A DNA stretch of 64,000 nucleotides from Ptychodera flava (Eukaryota > Hemichordata > Enteropneusta > Ptychoderidae). The position numbers and the translations under genes are program-made. Below the pieces are notes generated by a model that saw nothing but the letters and a program-made list of their open reading frames with translations, was not told the origin of the DNA and searched no databases. Below are positions 12,001 through 23,669 of the stretch, in pieces; the stretch's first letter is position 1; every line of letters begins with the position of its first letter. Location: NCBI RefSeq assembly GCF_041260155.1, contig NC_091932.1, positions 11,899,441 to 11,963,440 on the forward strand, in the 5' to 3' direction.

Positions 12001-15000
12001 GTAAAAGAAAATTCGATAATATCTAATCACTGTTTACAGGAGGCAGCCATATTGATTTATCTAAGGTCATATCTCAAATCTCTTAGATTGGGAGATTATC
12101 AGAGCTATCTTGACACCGCTGTTACGCCAGTTTGCATATGATACAGGCATGAGTTTGTTGAATTGAATTGAAACTAGTATTGTTTCTTAGAATAAATTAT
12201 GCCATATTGGACAGGTACTTTTCTCACTGGGACAGGTACTTTTTATTTTGACTTGTCCAGTGGACAGGTGGTTGAAAAAAAGTATTTCGAGCCCTGTTGT
12301 CTAAATGGTGACTGATAAGTTGCACGAACAGTGTGCCCTGTAAGCCATTATGACACGCAACAACGCAAACAAATTGCACGTGACGCAAGCAAAGTTTTTG
12401 GTTTACATGTAAAGATAGCAAAGCACTGTCCACCAAACATTGACGCATAATTCGGAGAAAGACGTGCTTGTTAGAGGGCACACTGTACACGACTGCAGTG
12501 CAGTACGTTACATTCTCTGCTACATTCACCGCTCGCACAATCTTAAGATTGCCCAAAATAGGCTCATATCATTTGCGACATGATAAAAACAAGCATTTTC
12601 CGTGTGAAGAAGATTGACAACACAGTAGAAGTGTTAAAGAGCTAGCAGAAGTGAGTTGTTTGTGACAACAGTGTTTCTTTAAAACTCTATTTGCAGGTTG
12701 TTCTTAAAATAGTGAAGCATTGTGAGGAGGAAGGTACAGGATGTACGGAACTTGTACAGGGTGTTTTACTGGGATTGGTCGTAGACAATACACTAGAAAT
12801 CACAAACTGTTTTCCGTTTCCAAGACACACAGACGATGAAGACTTTGATGAAGGTAATGATCACATTATTTGCCGTGGACAATGGTGCGCGTAATTTTTG
12901 TGTTTGACCTCTAATCTTCTCATCTCATCTTCTAAATGAGGTGTGGAAGAGTGAAAACATGACAGTGAAATTACGATTTGAACATTCCCTAACATGATAA
13001 ATCATTAGTTTAAATCTGAGAATTGATTGAGTATCACATACATATATGCAGTTTTCATGGTGTAATTGTGGCAAACAAGTTTTACTTTACACTCAAAAGA
13101 GAGCTAAACCCCCGCCCCTCTATCATGCAATCAGTGTTGTTTGCCATGTGCCTTGACCAATCATCCATCATGGCCACTTTGTCCTTTCATCGTTATTATC
13201 TGGGGACCAAGGGTCCTCTAACCCTTCCATAACCAGACATTGGTACACTTCCCTTGTTTTCAGTGGCTTTGATGGAACAATGTACAGGCTACGGGGAATT
13301 TGAGAGATAAAAGTGTAAAAAACAGCCAATGCCCTACATTACCAAACGCAACAGCAATAATTTTAGGTGTTTCCACCGTTGTTCATGTTTTATTTTGACC
13401 TGCTGAAAAATCAATTATATTCTGAATAAATCCTACAAAGAAACAGTTAAACAAAGGCAGCAATATTTTGACAACTGTCATTTCAGATGAAATCACGAGT
13501 TTCCTTCAAAGTCAATACTGCAACAAAATTTTGGCATTTCTGTCAATAAAGAGAACTTAATGTTTAAATATAATGGTTAAACTGAAAGATTATCACTGTG
13601 TACAGTTTTGATTCTGTAGAAACAAATCATCTAAAATGTACCAAGATTTGAAATCAAAATGGCTCAATTCAATTCGGTTTATTTCAGTACTTATGGCCTC
13701 CGGCCAATATGTACAAATAGTAGCAGTAATGTTGCTTACAGATCGCTAGTCAATGTAATAATTGCATCCACAAAAAGAGAGGGAAAAAATGTACCAAGAT
13801 TTGAAATTCAAAATGGCTCAATACCTAGTGTTACCCCCTATTATGAAAAATGAGATATCCTACATTCAAAAAAACAAGAGATTGAAAAACTTCATTTGCT
13901 ATGGTGCCTTTGAAATGAATCCAGACGAGCAGTAGACCAGAAAAGTACTGTAATAGTGTGAGTGTCTGAAAAACAGTCCCTCAAGGTTCATTCTACCGTA
14001 CATCTAGTGTTCAAATTGAAAGCAGACATGATTATTACATTTTGTATGTTATCTAATTAATAGTAGCGCCAGCAGCTTACTGACTACGCAGGCGTATATT
14101 CATAATATACTATGTGAGTAACCGGAAGTGTACCCTACTTTCATGGGCGCCGCCATGTTTTTTTGAGTAATCGTAAATAAACAAATATGAAACATGCAAA
14201 TTATTATTCTATAACATGCCATTTATAAAATGTATCTCTTTTATTAGCCAGTAAGTGTTATTATTCACCTTGTCGTTGATACAAAATATCGTTAATATCA
14301 TGCATAAAAAATAGAAAAGGGAGAAATCTGTAGTGCATATGAACGGGGGGGGGGGGGGGGGGGGGGGGGGGGCATACGCAAAGAATGCTGGGATTGAATT
14401 TTAGAAAAAGCGCCCCTGTGTCAATAACCAGATGTAAAAATTGCCAGTTTTTAGACGGACTGCTATAGTTTTCAGCTTGCAAGTGGAAGGTGGGCAGTGA
14501 GGTTACCATTGCAATGATAATGATGGCATAATCCGTCCCTTGTTTAACGCAATAGGCTGTTATCATGGTAAAAATTGCCAATTTTTGTCCAACATTTTTA
14601 CACATTATAGAAAATCTATACCTGCACTGCTGCAGGGTTTGACGTTGTGTACGTACGGGAACTGCTCAGAGGGAAACTGGGCATAGTTGTCATGAAACTG
14701 GGCATAGTTGTCATACAAACGTATATAGCAAGTAACAATTAATTCTTTTTTTCAATACAAATAACATGCGCGACACCAAGGGCTGAGCCCTATATAGTAT
14801 TATCTTTCTATCATTTATCATGTACCCTTGCAGTACAATACCAGATGGAGATGATGCGGAATCTACGACACGTCAACATCGATCATCTTCACGTCGGCTG
14901 GTATCAGTCTACCCTCTACGGTTCATTCATGAACAAAGCGTTGTTAGATTCACAGTTCAACTACCAGCATTCAATAGAAGAGTCAGTTGTCCTTATATAC

Positions 15001-18000
15001 GGTGAGTGGCCCTAGCAGTGACAGATGTCACAAACTTGTCATGACATGGACGTATATGAATAGTCAGTACACCAAACCAGGGGTGAGCAGATCGTTTTCA
15101 GATCCAGAAGCTAGTAACCCGAAAGATCACTTGCTCAGACTCAGTGTCCACCCTCCAACTAGTACATATTCATCACAACCTGAATAATTCACCAGTCCAT
15201 ATTTTGCCAGTACAAGCAAAAAAACTACTTGTTATAAAATTACTAGCCCAAGAACTGGTGCTAGTTCATCTTCTCATTCTTATGAGCAGTACCATAGTAA
15301 TGCCAAAATGGCTTTTTGACAAAGAAGAAAATGTGAACTTTTCTCCACTCTTCACTCAGAGGAATTCTCTGCATTGTTTTTCAGATCCAATCAAAACCAG
15401 CAGGGGTACTCTATGTCTGCGTGCGTACAGACTCACACCATTGCTGATGCACATGTACAAAGATGGAGACTTCACTCCTGACAGGTAAATATTTAAAAGG
15501 TCACCATTGGTTGGCTGACATTGTTATATCATCCAGGGTTTCCAAGTTTTCAACCAGTCAGGTGGATTGAAACAAATGTTATGGCTTCATTAGTATCTTT
15601 CCATGACAAGACATTGAAGTACAAAAGGGAGGGTAGTACTCACATGTACAGATATCAGAGAAAGTATATTGTGCACAGTGGCACTTCCATTACATTTCAC
15701 ACATAAAGGCCCTCTAGAGAACAGCCACCTGTCTTATGTGGTTAGTGGCCACATGTAATCACTCCAGTTTGGTACAAAACCTGTGTTTAATGGTCAGCAT
15801 ATCTGAATCTGAATGACTCTATCAAAAAATTGAGAGTGAAAAAAGGAACAAGTCTATTTTGACAGATTTTATATCTGTGTCATTTATTGTTTCAGAAATG
15901 AATGCAGATGTCATAATTTTCAAGAGGTTAATGATACTGAATTCTTATTCACTGTTATCTGTACTTCAATTCACCACTCAGCACATCAAATTTAACCCTT
16001 TTCCTGCCGAGCGCCCTTGTCCGTTATCCTCCCAAGTCAGTAGAAAACCGCCCCATAATATGTGCCTGCAAAAGATTGGCTCTCCTGCATGTTATCCTGC
16101 CAGGCATTTTGGCAGAAATCGCCCATTTTCAGGGTAGTTTTAGCCGTACTTATACGTGTTAGACTTCGATAATTTCTACATGCCCGTAGACAGGGGAAGG
16201 AGCTCAAGGGTTGCTGCAGAAAAAAATTGAGGTCACCGGCTTTGTTTGCCCCTGGGAGTGCGTCATTTTATTGCCGTTTCATGTTTATTTTTTCTGAAAT
16301 AAACTCCTTCAGTATTACGCACGTCCGCTAGGCACAAACATCACCTCACTCGTCTGTTAGTCAGAGACCCTGAGGGTCGTGCTAGGGGTGCAGCAGCACC
16401 GTCAAACCTGTCCTGTTTCCCCAGGGTAGGGTCAATTGAATACGTACCTCCAACGACTTGGCAGTGTAGCACAAAAACTACGTTTTTGCCGTTGTATTAA
16501 CGACATGGCTGAGCCATTGAAGCACAGCTCAACGTAGTTTAGCCAGCTCAGTTGGGAGTTGGCTTACGAGTGTTACCGTTCATTACTGACTTAATCGAGT
16601 GGTCCTCAGTCAGGTACGGGTTTGTACCGACATGGCTTGGGCTGCAGCTAACCAGTGATAACCAGTCACTACCACCAAGTCTTCAGTTCACTTTTGCGAT
16701 GCACGGGTGCAACGCAATATGCTTCCATTGTTCTAGCCATCGACGTGTCCACATGCCTGGCAGCCATATTGTACTGCTAGCTGGTTTGCATAACAAAAGC
16801 AGTCCCTGCTAACTGCAGGCGGTATCCCCGTAGCATATTGACCTTATGTCACTTTTGAATTCTCTGTACGCAAACAGCGTACGTAGTTACTAATGCGTCG
16901 GCAAGAGGATACGTTTGCCTGCAAACCAGAGCCAATACTTCGGACGATGGAATAAATAAAAAATCCAAAGCTACGTCCATTGAATGGCACGGCCAGGCGT
17001 GAAGGACGTTGCCTGGCTTGAACTTGCAGAGCTGAAGCCCAGCTTAGTACGTCGGACACCAGTTTGTAATGGTATTTCCGAGTCGTTCATATCCGTTCCA
17101 TCGGAGGAACAAGTCGAGCCGTCCCGTCAAAAATACGTTCTCATTTTCAGTCACGCACAACTGAATAAGTGACTTTCGTCTCGCACCATCGGCATATCTG
17201 CCAAGTCGTTTGCAAGAGGTAGCCTTCTAGATTAGCATTGCCGAGTTGGTCAAGTTCGGCAGCAATCTCTATAGTGCCAGGCAGCCAAGTACGTCCAACT
17301 CCGCCAGAAAACGTCACCATGCTATCCTGCCAAGTCCGCTAAAAAGCGGGTAAAAAAAACAGCCCCCCTCGGGTGTGGGGGACTGGCGGACAGGTTTCTG
17401 CACCTTTCCCTGTCTATCGACTCCCTGCGAACCCATTTCGAGGGGAAAAGGCGTTCCTTGTCAGAAAACCTCTCCTCGGATGACCCCTAAACGCACAGGG
17501 GATAGCAAAACGTAGTGCCGTCGACTTGGCAGGAAAGGGGGTACCCAAAAAGGGCCCGATTTCCACCGGGTTGGGAGAATAACGGTCACCAGTGCTTAGA
17601 TTCTGGCTACACCGAATTTCAAGCGGATTTTCACCGACTTGGCAGGAAAAGGGTTAATACCACACCCACCACCCTCTATAGAAAGGCCACCTCCATATAG
17701 GGGCTAATGTGCAGTGTCTTGGAAGCTGTTATCCAATTGGTTGGCTGAATCTTACCGTTGTAATTGAATAATACAAACAGACCGTTGCTGTGAATAGTGA
17801 CAATCGACCAATCAGGTATAACCTTTCAAGCACGCTTCACATCAGCAGCCTCATATTGGCAACTCTTTCTTGGTTCCATGTGTGACCATTATACACAGGT
17901 TTGACTGTATACAATTACAAAAGTTTATGTAACGCACATATTTTTCCTCTGCCAGCATAAGGAAAGCAAACCTCAGCTTCCAACAGATGTTTGAAGAAAT

Positions 18001-20941
18001 TCCGATCGTAATCCGGAACTCGCATCTGATCAATGCCATGCTGTGTGAGATACAGAGCACACAGACTTCACAGCCTGATAATTTCCTGAGTCTGACCACA
18101 GGGTAAGTGATATGTAGGCTGAAAACATTTGAACAGATAAACCCTTTGCAAAATCATGGTTTGGCCCAAAGCTTTTTTTTTCAATGGTGGGCATGGACTT
18201 TGATACACTGAAATGGGGGTCTGTTTCAGTAGAGAGAGGGGCAGAATGTCTGGTTCAGGGTTCCAGTGAGGAGGAAAGCAGTTTATAAGCCAAAAGAAAC
18301 TCTTGTAATTTCTCACTAATGCAGGGAAATGTTACATATTAGGCAAGCATTGGTATAGGACTTATGCAAAGAAATATCCTGAAATTCCTAAATGTGCTTT
18401 GCTATTTCATTTGTACTGGTACCTGCATATCTTCTGTGCAAACATGGAAGATTTTGAAGATTTGACGTCTGTTTTTGTCACAAATATATACATGTATACA
18501 GCGTTATGCAGTGACATTTGTATGTAAATTTTCAGTGAAAAGTGGCAAGTTTTTGATGTGTGTCTGTGCTGTGTGTGAGAGTGTGTTCCAAGAGTGAATT
18601 TGTGAAGACATCTCAGTATACCCACTGTCTTTGTCTTACAACTTCCGTTCAGAAATTATTCTCAAAATTTCCAAGATCAGCCCTACTGAAAATTTTCTTT
18701 GATCAAAAAGAACACCCCAAGTAGGCTTAACCCTTTGAGCACCAACGTCAATTTTTCTCACCTTTATGAAATATATCACAGTCAATTGTTTTCAGATTTT
18801 TGCCAAAATTTTGATAAAAAACTGTAGCCAATAAAACATGATGTCCATTTGGTCTGAATTATGAAAAAAATTCAGAAAAATTTATAAAAGATTTGTAAAA
18901 TGTGGCACAAAATTTTGGTGGGAAAAATTACAGCACTCAAAGGGTTAGAAGTCACACTGGTAACATGCATGTTTGCTCAGGGGGTGGCCACAAGATTTTG
19001 AGGCGTGGTCAAAATTTTTGACAATATTTGCGGCGCAAAAACTGCAACCAAAAACCATGCTGAAACATTCACCTGAAAGTCAGCCAACGAAATTGTGCGT
19101 AAATTTAGGAAAGAGTATACATGTTATCTGAAATCTGAAAAAATAATGGTCAAATATTAAAATGTGCAAAAAAAAGTGCCAAGCAGAATCCTGTCTAACC
19201 CTTCTAAAGTTCTAAAAGCCCATCCCTTAGTTAGCCATCAAAAATTACATGTTGAAATGATAACATCTACAGTATGAATTGTTGACCAGTAACTTCAGTT
19301 TGTTCAAATTAAGTCAAATCTTTCAAATGTGCAATATTAACCCTTTTCCTGCCACACAGTATCACTTCCCCATCAACCAACTCAGTGAAAAGCGGTATTG
19401 AGCCAAAACCATACGTATTTCCACCCATTTGGCTTGGTCTGTTTTCCAACAGTTTTAGTCCATAAAAAGTACAGTACTGGTATCATTATTTCAGGGTCCT
19501 TCAAATGTTCATTTTTTTGTTAAAATGCACCATATGGGACGTGTTTTGCTTCACTAGTTTTAACAAAATTTACCTGATGGTGAAATATGAACTTGGCAGG
19601 ATAAGGGTTACGGCTTGTCCCAATTCCAATGCCCAATTCCCTCTGGGACTATCTCTCTAAAGTGTGGAAAATTCATGGAACCTTGCTTCATGCTACAGCT
19701 TCTATTTGCCATACTACTGCATGTGTAACTCATTATTTGGTGTGAAGATGCATCATTGGTTGTCGGTTGAGTTTTGTTGATTTACGTTATTATTTTGTCA
19801 CCAGAGCATCTTTCTGTCTTTTCTTTCCAGTCCTGTCCTTGCCAAGCAGCTACGTCTGTTGATGGACAGTGTGGATGAAGCTAACCAAGACAACAACAAA
19901 TACATGAATTATCTGAGAAATGTTGCCAAGCAGGAATCGGCCAAGCAACAATACAAATACAAGAGGGTAAGTCACCAGTATGATTTTAGAACTCCTACAT
20001 TGATGTTATTTAAAGACTGACCCTGCCACCCCCCACTTTTCCATCTTTGGTTCCAACCATCCTGTTAAATACTTCCAGGTCAAAGTAAACGATGGTGGGG
20101 AAAGAGTCATAGACTTCTCTGTAATATTGGGACATACGTTCATTCCATAGCAGTGTTTTGCTTAAGATTTTTTGAAGATAACTACATGTAAACGGTGTGG
20201 GAACCTCAATACATATCTGTCATTGCGTTGACATTAATAAGAGGAACCCTGGTAAAATTTATCAAAATGTGTGTCTTCAATCTCTCTATACAAATAAGTT
20301 ACTTGACAATCTAGCCACTGCCACCTATTGTAACAAATTGCATCAATTTTGGTGGCAGTAACCGACTGATTCAGAGTGAGTGAACAGTACACATTGACAT
20401 ACATCTTGTCCCTGATTTTGGACACAAATTCCCTCATGGTTTCAATCGAGAGCTGGATTGTCTGACATTTTCATCAAAAGAAGCAGGGGAATGTCGATTT
20501 CATTGAGGTCAAAATGTACTGTTTTGCTGCCCCTGAATATCAACCCTTGATTGAATTTCGGAAAAATTGTTTGTAAACAGAAAAATCGAGAAGTGAAAAT
20601 GTTCATCCACACATGTAAAGGATAAAGAGAACAACTAAGACTTGTAGTTAACCACCCCCACCCCACCCCGTAAGGCGTTCTAGCCTCTATATCTCTATTT
20701 CACCTAAGTTCATTTGTCTCAACAGCAACAAGAGAATGCTGCCAGACAGTCCAGAGGGGAACCACCTCTACCGGAGGAGGACATCACCAAGATCTTCAAA
20801 CCCATTCAGGTTCCAGCCAGATTAGACGGCCTCCTAATAGCCGGGCAGATCAACCACCACACAGATCAGATCAAACAGTTTGCCGGTCAGAGTTTTGGTA
20901 AACTGTTCATGGCAGAAGCTGTACAGATGAAACCTGAATGA
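6031..20941 (+). CDS. EIF3H: EIF3H, eukaryotic translation initiation factor 3 subunit h (7 exons, complete)
   Basis: Coding exons 6031-6081, 12697-12853, 14834-15001, 15385-15484, 17956-18102, 19831-19966 and 20726-20941 total 975 bases, 324 aa (human 352; the difference is a shorter N-terminal leader). Every junction is GT-AG and every phase closes. The first exon ends VQIDGL and the second begins VVLKIVKH, the same junction as in vertebrates. The MPN domain covers about residues 12-150. [15 protein letters not shown] (86-100) keeps HxH but not the full JAMM metal-binding set, so it is a non-catalytic MPN subunit like its orthologues. The C-terminus is glutamine-rich and ends [30 protein letters not shown], typical of eIF3h. 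It acts in the cytoplasmic eIF3 complex on the 40S subunit. Intron 1 is 6.6 kb and full of transposons. Confidence 0.97.
6260..6284. mobile_element. 25-bp palindromic micro-insertion with 7-bp target duplication
   Basis: Arms CATGGAGGT / ACCTCCATG around a 7-base loop. The 7-mer agctcac sits immediately on both sides (6253-6259 and 6285-6291), a perfect direct repeat. It lies in EIF3H intron 1. Same type as the elements at 37290, 38468, 43993 and 50486. Confidence 0.65.
6909..8442. mobile_element. Non-autonomous DNA transposon, CAGGGCTTG termini
   Basis: Ends CAGGGCTTGACAATT and AATTGTCAAGCCCTG are inverted repeats. Inside each end are repeated ACTTGTCC / GGACAAGT motifs, as in the element at 10953-12296. 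No target duplication is visible. No transposase frame was recognised in the 1.5 kb. It hosts a 98-bp hairpin insertion at 7121-7218. Confidence 0.6.
7121..7218. mobile_element. 98-bp hairpin element with perfect 7-bp target duplication
   Basis: Two roughly 40-base arms (AGCCTGCGTACGGTCTGTG on the left) fold back around CCACCACAAT. The 7-mer cattgaa flanks it directly on both sides (7114-7120 and 7219-7225). Confidence 0.65.
8444..8720. mobile_element. 277-bp fold-back element (MITE-like)
   Basis: Inverted termini TTCATACCTGATACTT / AAGTATCAGGTATGAA extend for more than 50 bases into the element, with a short non-palindromic centre. A truncated reverse-orientation relative occupies about 6660-6905. 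No coding capacity. Confidence 0.65.
8954..9455. mobile_element. 502-bp fold-back element, AGTAGCGCTAC termini
   Basis: The left arm from 8954 and the reverse complement of the right arm from 9455 agree for about 135 bases: AGCGCTAC near each tip, then GAGGCGGT, TTTTTGGTTTTTGCGACTTC and CCTGTAGAGGGTAAAATAAG. A second inner hairpin uses GGAGCCGCC / GGCGGCTCC. No clear target duplication. Confidence 0.7.
9940..10540. mobile_element. 601-bp inverted-repeat element with perfect 9-bp target duplication
   Basis: Termini TAGCTGTGATTATGCAGCGG / CCGCTGCATAATCACAGCTA continue as roughly 180-base inverted arms. catcacctc flanks both sides (9931-9939, 10541-10549). The 9-bp duplication fits Mutator- or Merlin-type transposition, but no transposase is present to decide. 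Confidence 0.75.
10583..10685. mobile_element. 103-bp relative of the TAGC-ended elements
   Basis: Imperfect inverted ends TAGCGGTGCTGTAGC / CACCACAGCAGCTA, with a central hairpin ATGTGGGTCGGAC / GTCTGACCCACAT. The flanking 9-mers gaattcgac and gagtctgac agree at 6 of 9 positions. Shares its core with the element at 4813-4883. Confidence 0.5.
10953..12296. mobile_element. Non-autonomous DNA transposon, CAGGGCTCGAAATA termini
   Basis: Ends CAGGGCTCGAAATA / TATTTCGAGCCCTG, flanked on both sides by ttgtc (10948-10952 and 12297-12301), a 5-bp target duplication. Repeated ACTTGTCC, CCGGACAAGT and GTCCAGTGGACAG motifs lie just inside both ends. About 820 bp of its length is a second element inserted at 11121-11938. 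No coding capacity recognised. Confidence 0.7.
11121..11938. mobile_element. 818-bp element nested in 10953-12296, ACAGCGTTTCCGTTA ends
   Basis: Inverted termini ACAGCGTTTCCGTTA / TAACGGAAACGCTGT, flanked by TA on both sides (11119-11120, 11939-11940), a Tc1/mariner-style duplication. TTGCGTAAAA motifs repeat near both ends. No transposase frame seen. Confidence 0.65.
13669..13785 (-). mobile_element. 5'-truncated CR1/L2-like LINE tail with about 36-bp target duplication
   Basis: On the minus strand the 117 bp reads GGCCGGAGGCCATAAGTACT then GAAATAAACCGAATTGAA, the usual 3' end of CR1/L2-group LINEs. The target AATGTACCAAGATTTGAAAT..ATGGCTCAAT is duplicated at 13633-13668 and 13786-13822 with one indel. 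Lies in EIF3H intron 2. Confidence 0.75.
14345..14372. repeat. Run of 28 G
   Basis: Homopolymer in EIF3H intron 2. Its length may be unreliable in the assembly. Confidence 0.9.
15996..17653. mobile_element. 1.66-kb TTAA-flanked element, CCCTTTTCCTGCC ends (piggyBac-like, non-autonomous)
   Basis: TTAA at 15992-15995 and 17654-17657 bounds inverted ends CCCTTTTCCTGCC / GGCAGGAAAAGGG. TTAA targets and CCC-starting ends fit the piggyBac superfamily. Motifs like AAGTCG..GGCAGG recur internally. No transposase frame is recognisable. Sits in EIF3H intron 4 just upstream of exon 5. Confidence 0.7.
18731..18944. mobile_element. 214-bp TTAA element, CCCTTTGAG ends
   Basis: Left TTAA (18727-18730), right TTAG. 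Ends CCCTTTGAGCACC / CACTCAAAGGG. Reverse-orientation relative of 40740-40955; both carry ATAAAAA.TGT(A/G)GCCAAT and AATTTTGGTGGGAAAAA-like blocks. Confidence 0.7.
19341..19607. mobile_element. 267-bp TTAA element, CCCTTTTCCTGCC ends
   Basis: Left TTAA 19337-19340, right end GGCAGGATAAGGG then TTAC. A short relative of the 15996-17653 element, in EIF3H intron 5. Confidence 0.65.
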
Positions 20942-21074
20942 AAAAGTTGTAAATGTAAATTATGAATAATGAAATTCAAAAAAAAATGAATGAAGTACCT
21001 CTCCCTCCTCCCCCTCTTTGCTGAAATTTGTAAATTCAGAAACAAATACTGTTTTTGTTTCAGCCTATGTTTAA

Positions 21075-21159
21075 CCCTTTCACCACCATGGTTTGTCCCA
21101 AATCCATTGTTTTCTATGGTAAAGTTGGACCTGTATACAGGGAACTGGGGGTGAAAGGG
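21075..21159. mobile_element. 85-bp TTAA element, CCCTTTCACCACC ends
   Basis: TTAA at 21071-21074 and 21160-21163. Ends CCCTTTCACCACC / GGGGGTGAAAGGG, with TGTTTTCTATGGTAAAGT in the middle. Diverged copies occur near 53866, 59025-59104, 60600-60684 and 63880-64000. Confidence 0.7.
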
Positions 21160-21570
21160 TTAAAACGTTCATATTGATATGTCCAATCATTGGACTCCAA
21201 TGGGTCTACTCCAGAATAAAAAGGAGGCGTACCGGTAGTGTTCTACTTGCTCAGTATTTCAAAGAGATCACATGATGGCGGTACAAACAAACCCACGTGT
21301 ACAAATGCGTATGGAAATACACGTATTTATGTGTGCATGTGGGTTTGTTTTCACCATGGTTCATTCAAATTCAGGGTTTAACCCATTGATATCAAGCAGT
21401 AGACGTCATCTCAGTTCTCGCCGTCCACTCGCTCTGAAAACTTTACACAGGAGGTACACCTGATACTCTCTGCACTGTGGATAGCTACGGCAAGTCCTGC
21501 TTTGTTTTGTTCACAATTTTATGGCAAACACCACTCACTCTTTATGTATGAAATGTTACTTCCAAAGGTA

Positions 21571-21576
21571 AATAAA
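21571..21576 (+). terminator. Possible EIF3H polyadenylation signal
   Basis: AATAAA in an AT-rich context about 630 bases after the stop codon. A nearer AATAAA at 21215-21220 is an alternative. Which is used cannot be told from sequence. Confidence 0.35.
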
Positions 21577-22924
21577 ATGACTAATCATCAACCAAGAATT
21601 GGTGTGCATTCAAATTGTCTGCAAATTTTACGCCTATGAATGATAGCATGTGGCTTGGAACTGAGTGATTTAAAAATTTTGCCTCCAAATGTCTTCAGAG
21701 AAACTATAAATGTTTCTCTTCCAAAATTAATAATGAAAATCAGTGGTCACAATGCAAATGTTGATATTAGATTAGAGAAACAAATTACTTAAAATATATC
21801 AGTATTTGGTATGCAAAATGGCTGCTATTTGTATGTTAACTCGATTGAAAAAAATTTTCTCTTGTCACAAAAATAAGAGTAAGAATTTTACATACTCCCA
21901 CATGCTCCTTTTTCTGACTGACAAGATGTTTCATATTTCATATTATTGAACACGATTTAGTAAAAGTTGTTAGTAGTAAGTAGTAGCATTACTAGTAGTA
22001 GTAAAGTAAAAGTGGTTATATTGGTTATGAATGTCGCGAATGTCAGACGAGGAAAGCCCCCTCTTTAAATATTCCGAGTATTGCTTCTCTTAAACTCATA
22101 ACAATAGCCTTAACTTCATAATGTACATCAAAGGCTGTAAAGTCTTCCTCCCATCTGCATCAATCAACTTGATATTACATTAGCTTATGTGAAATTCTGG
22201 ACAGAAATGAAACCGCACTATCATCCCTTCATTGTGGCCTTCTGAGAAAAGATAATATTTCAATGAGTTACGTCTTAGTGATATGTTTCCTGTTATATGC
22301 ATAACCCAACATTAGAGAGTATAATATTGTATTTTTCGCAGTTCTTGTGATCTGTGGCCTCTCTCCAAGTCATTCATGAAACGACCGAGGCCACGGTAAA
22401 GACCTCGTGTCCAACGACATTGAAAGAACTGTCCGTATAAAGAGCGCAAACACAGTGGTAAATTTTACAATTCCCTTCTCTCTCGGAAAAGACACAGTTC
22501 ACACATTTCCTCTGAAAGGCGCAGAAGTTGTAGCTACCGAGAGATACCATCTTTTCCTTCAAAGAGACCCAATTCAGTGGCAAAGTGCAAAATGGCGAAC
22601 TCTCTCCATCTATTCAAGTGTGGCTCGTGCGACTGGCCGTGCAGCTGACGAGTTTCCCACAAACCCTGTAACCGATATGTGCAATGCAAGTACAAGGCCC
22701 AGACAAAGTTATCGAGTTACAAAGAACAAACGGCAAATTGCCTTGGAGGTGAGCTTCTCTTAGCCCTACACTACATCAAGATTGTCTCGCTAATACACAA
22801 ATACATGTACAACATTTGCTCAAAGGTAATATCGAACACCGTATCCACGTTGAGTGTGCAAACTTAAAGGGCCAGTAGCTGTAACTTTTGATGGTTTTTC
22901 TCTATTTTTTGTTTTTAAAGTTAA

Positions 22925-23669
22925 GGTATAGATCGCGCCTCGGGGACAGATATATATATCAAACTTTTACAATTCTTTTCTGATCTACCACTTCCGGGGG
23001 TTCATTTTGAAGCTCTGGGTGTAAGAAAACTTTTTATAGGCTTAATTTTTCTTAATTCGAAAATTTTATTTTTCTCCATAGAATTAACACAGGGATGACG
23101 GCCATTTTGAATTTTAAATATCGGTAAATCTTGGGCTATTTGTTTCTCTAGTACTAAAATTTGCACGGTGACCCCCGATTTTTATCGTTGATTTTGAAAG
23201 AGTAAGTAAGTAATTTATTGCGTTTCAAGGCCTTGGGCCCAAATGCAAGGAGAACACCTAGCTCTCAATAAAGTTATCCATCACACAAATACAGACATGA
23301 AATAAATGATACAATATTTACAAAATACTCACAAAAATAAATTGAAGATTAAATTCTTCATACTAATAGTTGCAGATGGCTGCTGTTTTCACAGCCATGG
23401 CTTTGTAGATATATTTACAAGTATTCATTAATACCTGGGGATCTTTAGAACTCATAAGCCATTTGAATTTATCATAGTTTGGATCAAGAAAGGTACATGG
23501 TGGTAAAAACTTAACTCTTATGCTGTCGTAAAGTGAACAAATTAACAAAAAGTGATACTCGTCCTCAACGTCACCGGAGTTACAGATTTTGAAAGAGAAT
23601 GGTCGAAAGATTCATTAAGGAAAGTTTGAGCAAAAGTTAAAGTCTTTCACTTTCGAGGCGCATAATACC
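22925..23669. mobile_element. Middle nested TTAA element, GGTAT..GCGCCTCG ends
   Basis: TTAA at 22921-22924 and 23670-23673 bounds GGTATAGATCGCGCCTCG and CGAGGCGCATAATACC. It sits inside the 22868-23957 element and itself contains the LINE fragment. Sequence near 40440-40700 resembles part of its interior. Confidence 0.65.
23203..23584 (-). mobile_element. Innermost insertion: 5'-truncated LINE, 3' end of reverse-transcriptase ORF
   Basis: Minus strand. A 13-bp target duplication gattttgaaagag lies at 23190-23202 and 23585-23597. The 382 bp encodes the tail of a LINE ORF2 (CNSGDVEDEYHFLLICSLYD, with the C..H..C knuckle typical of the CR1/L2/Jockey group), then a short 3' UTR ending AATAAATTACTTACTTA. 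The 5' part is missing, as usual for LINEs. Confidence 0.8.
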
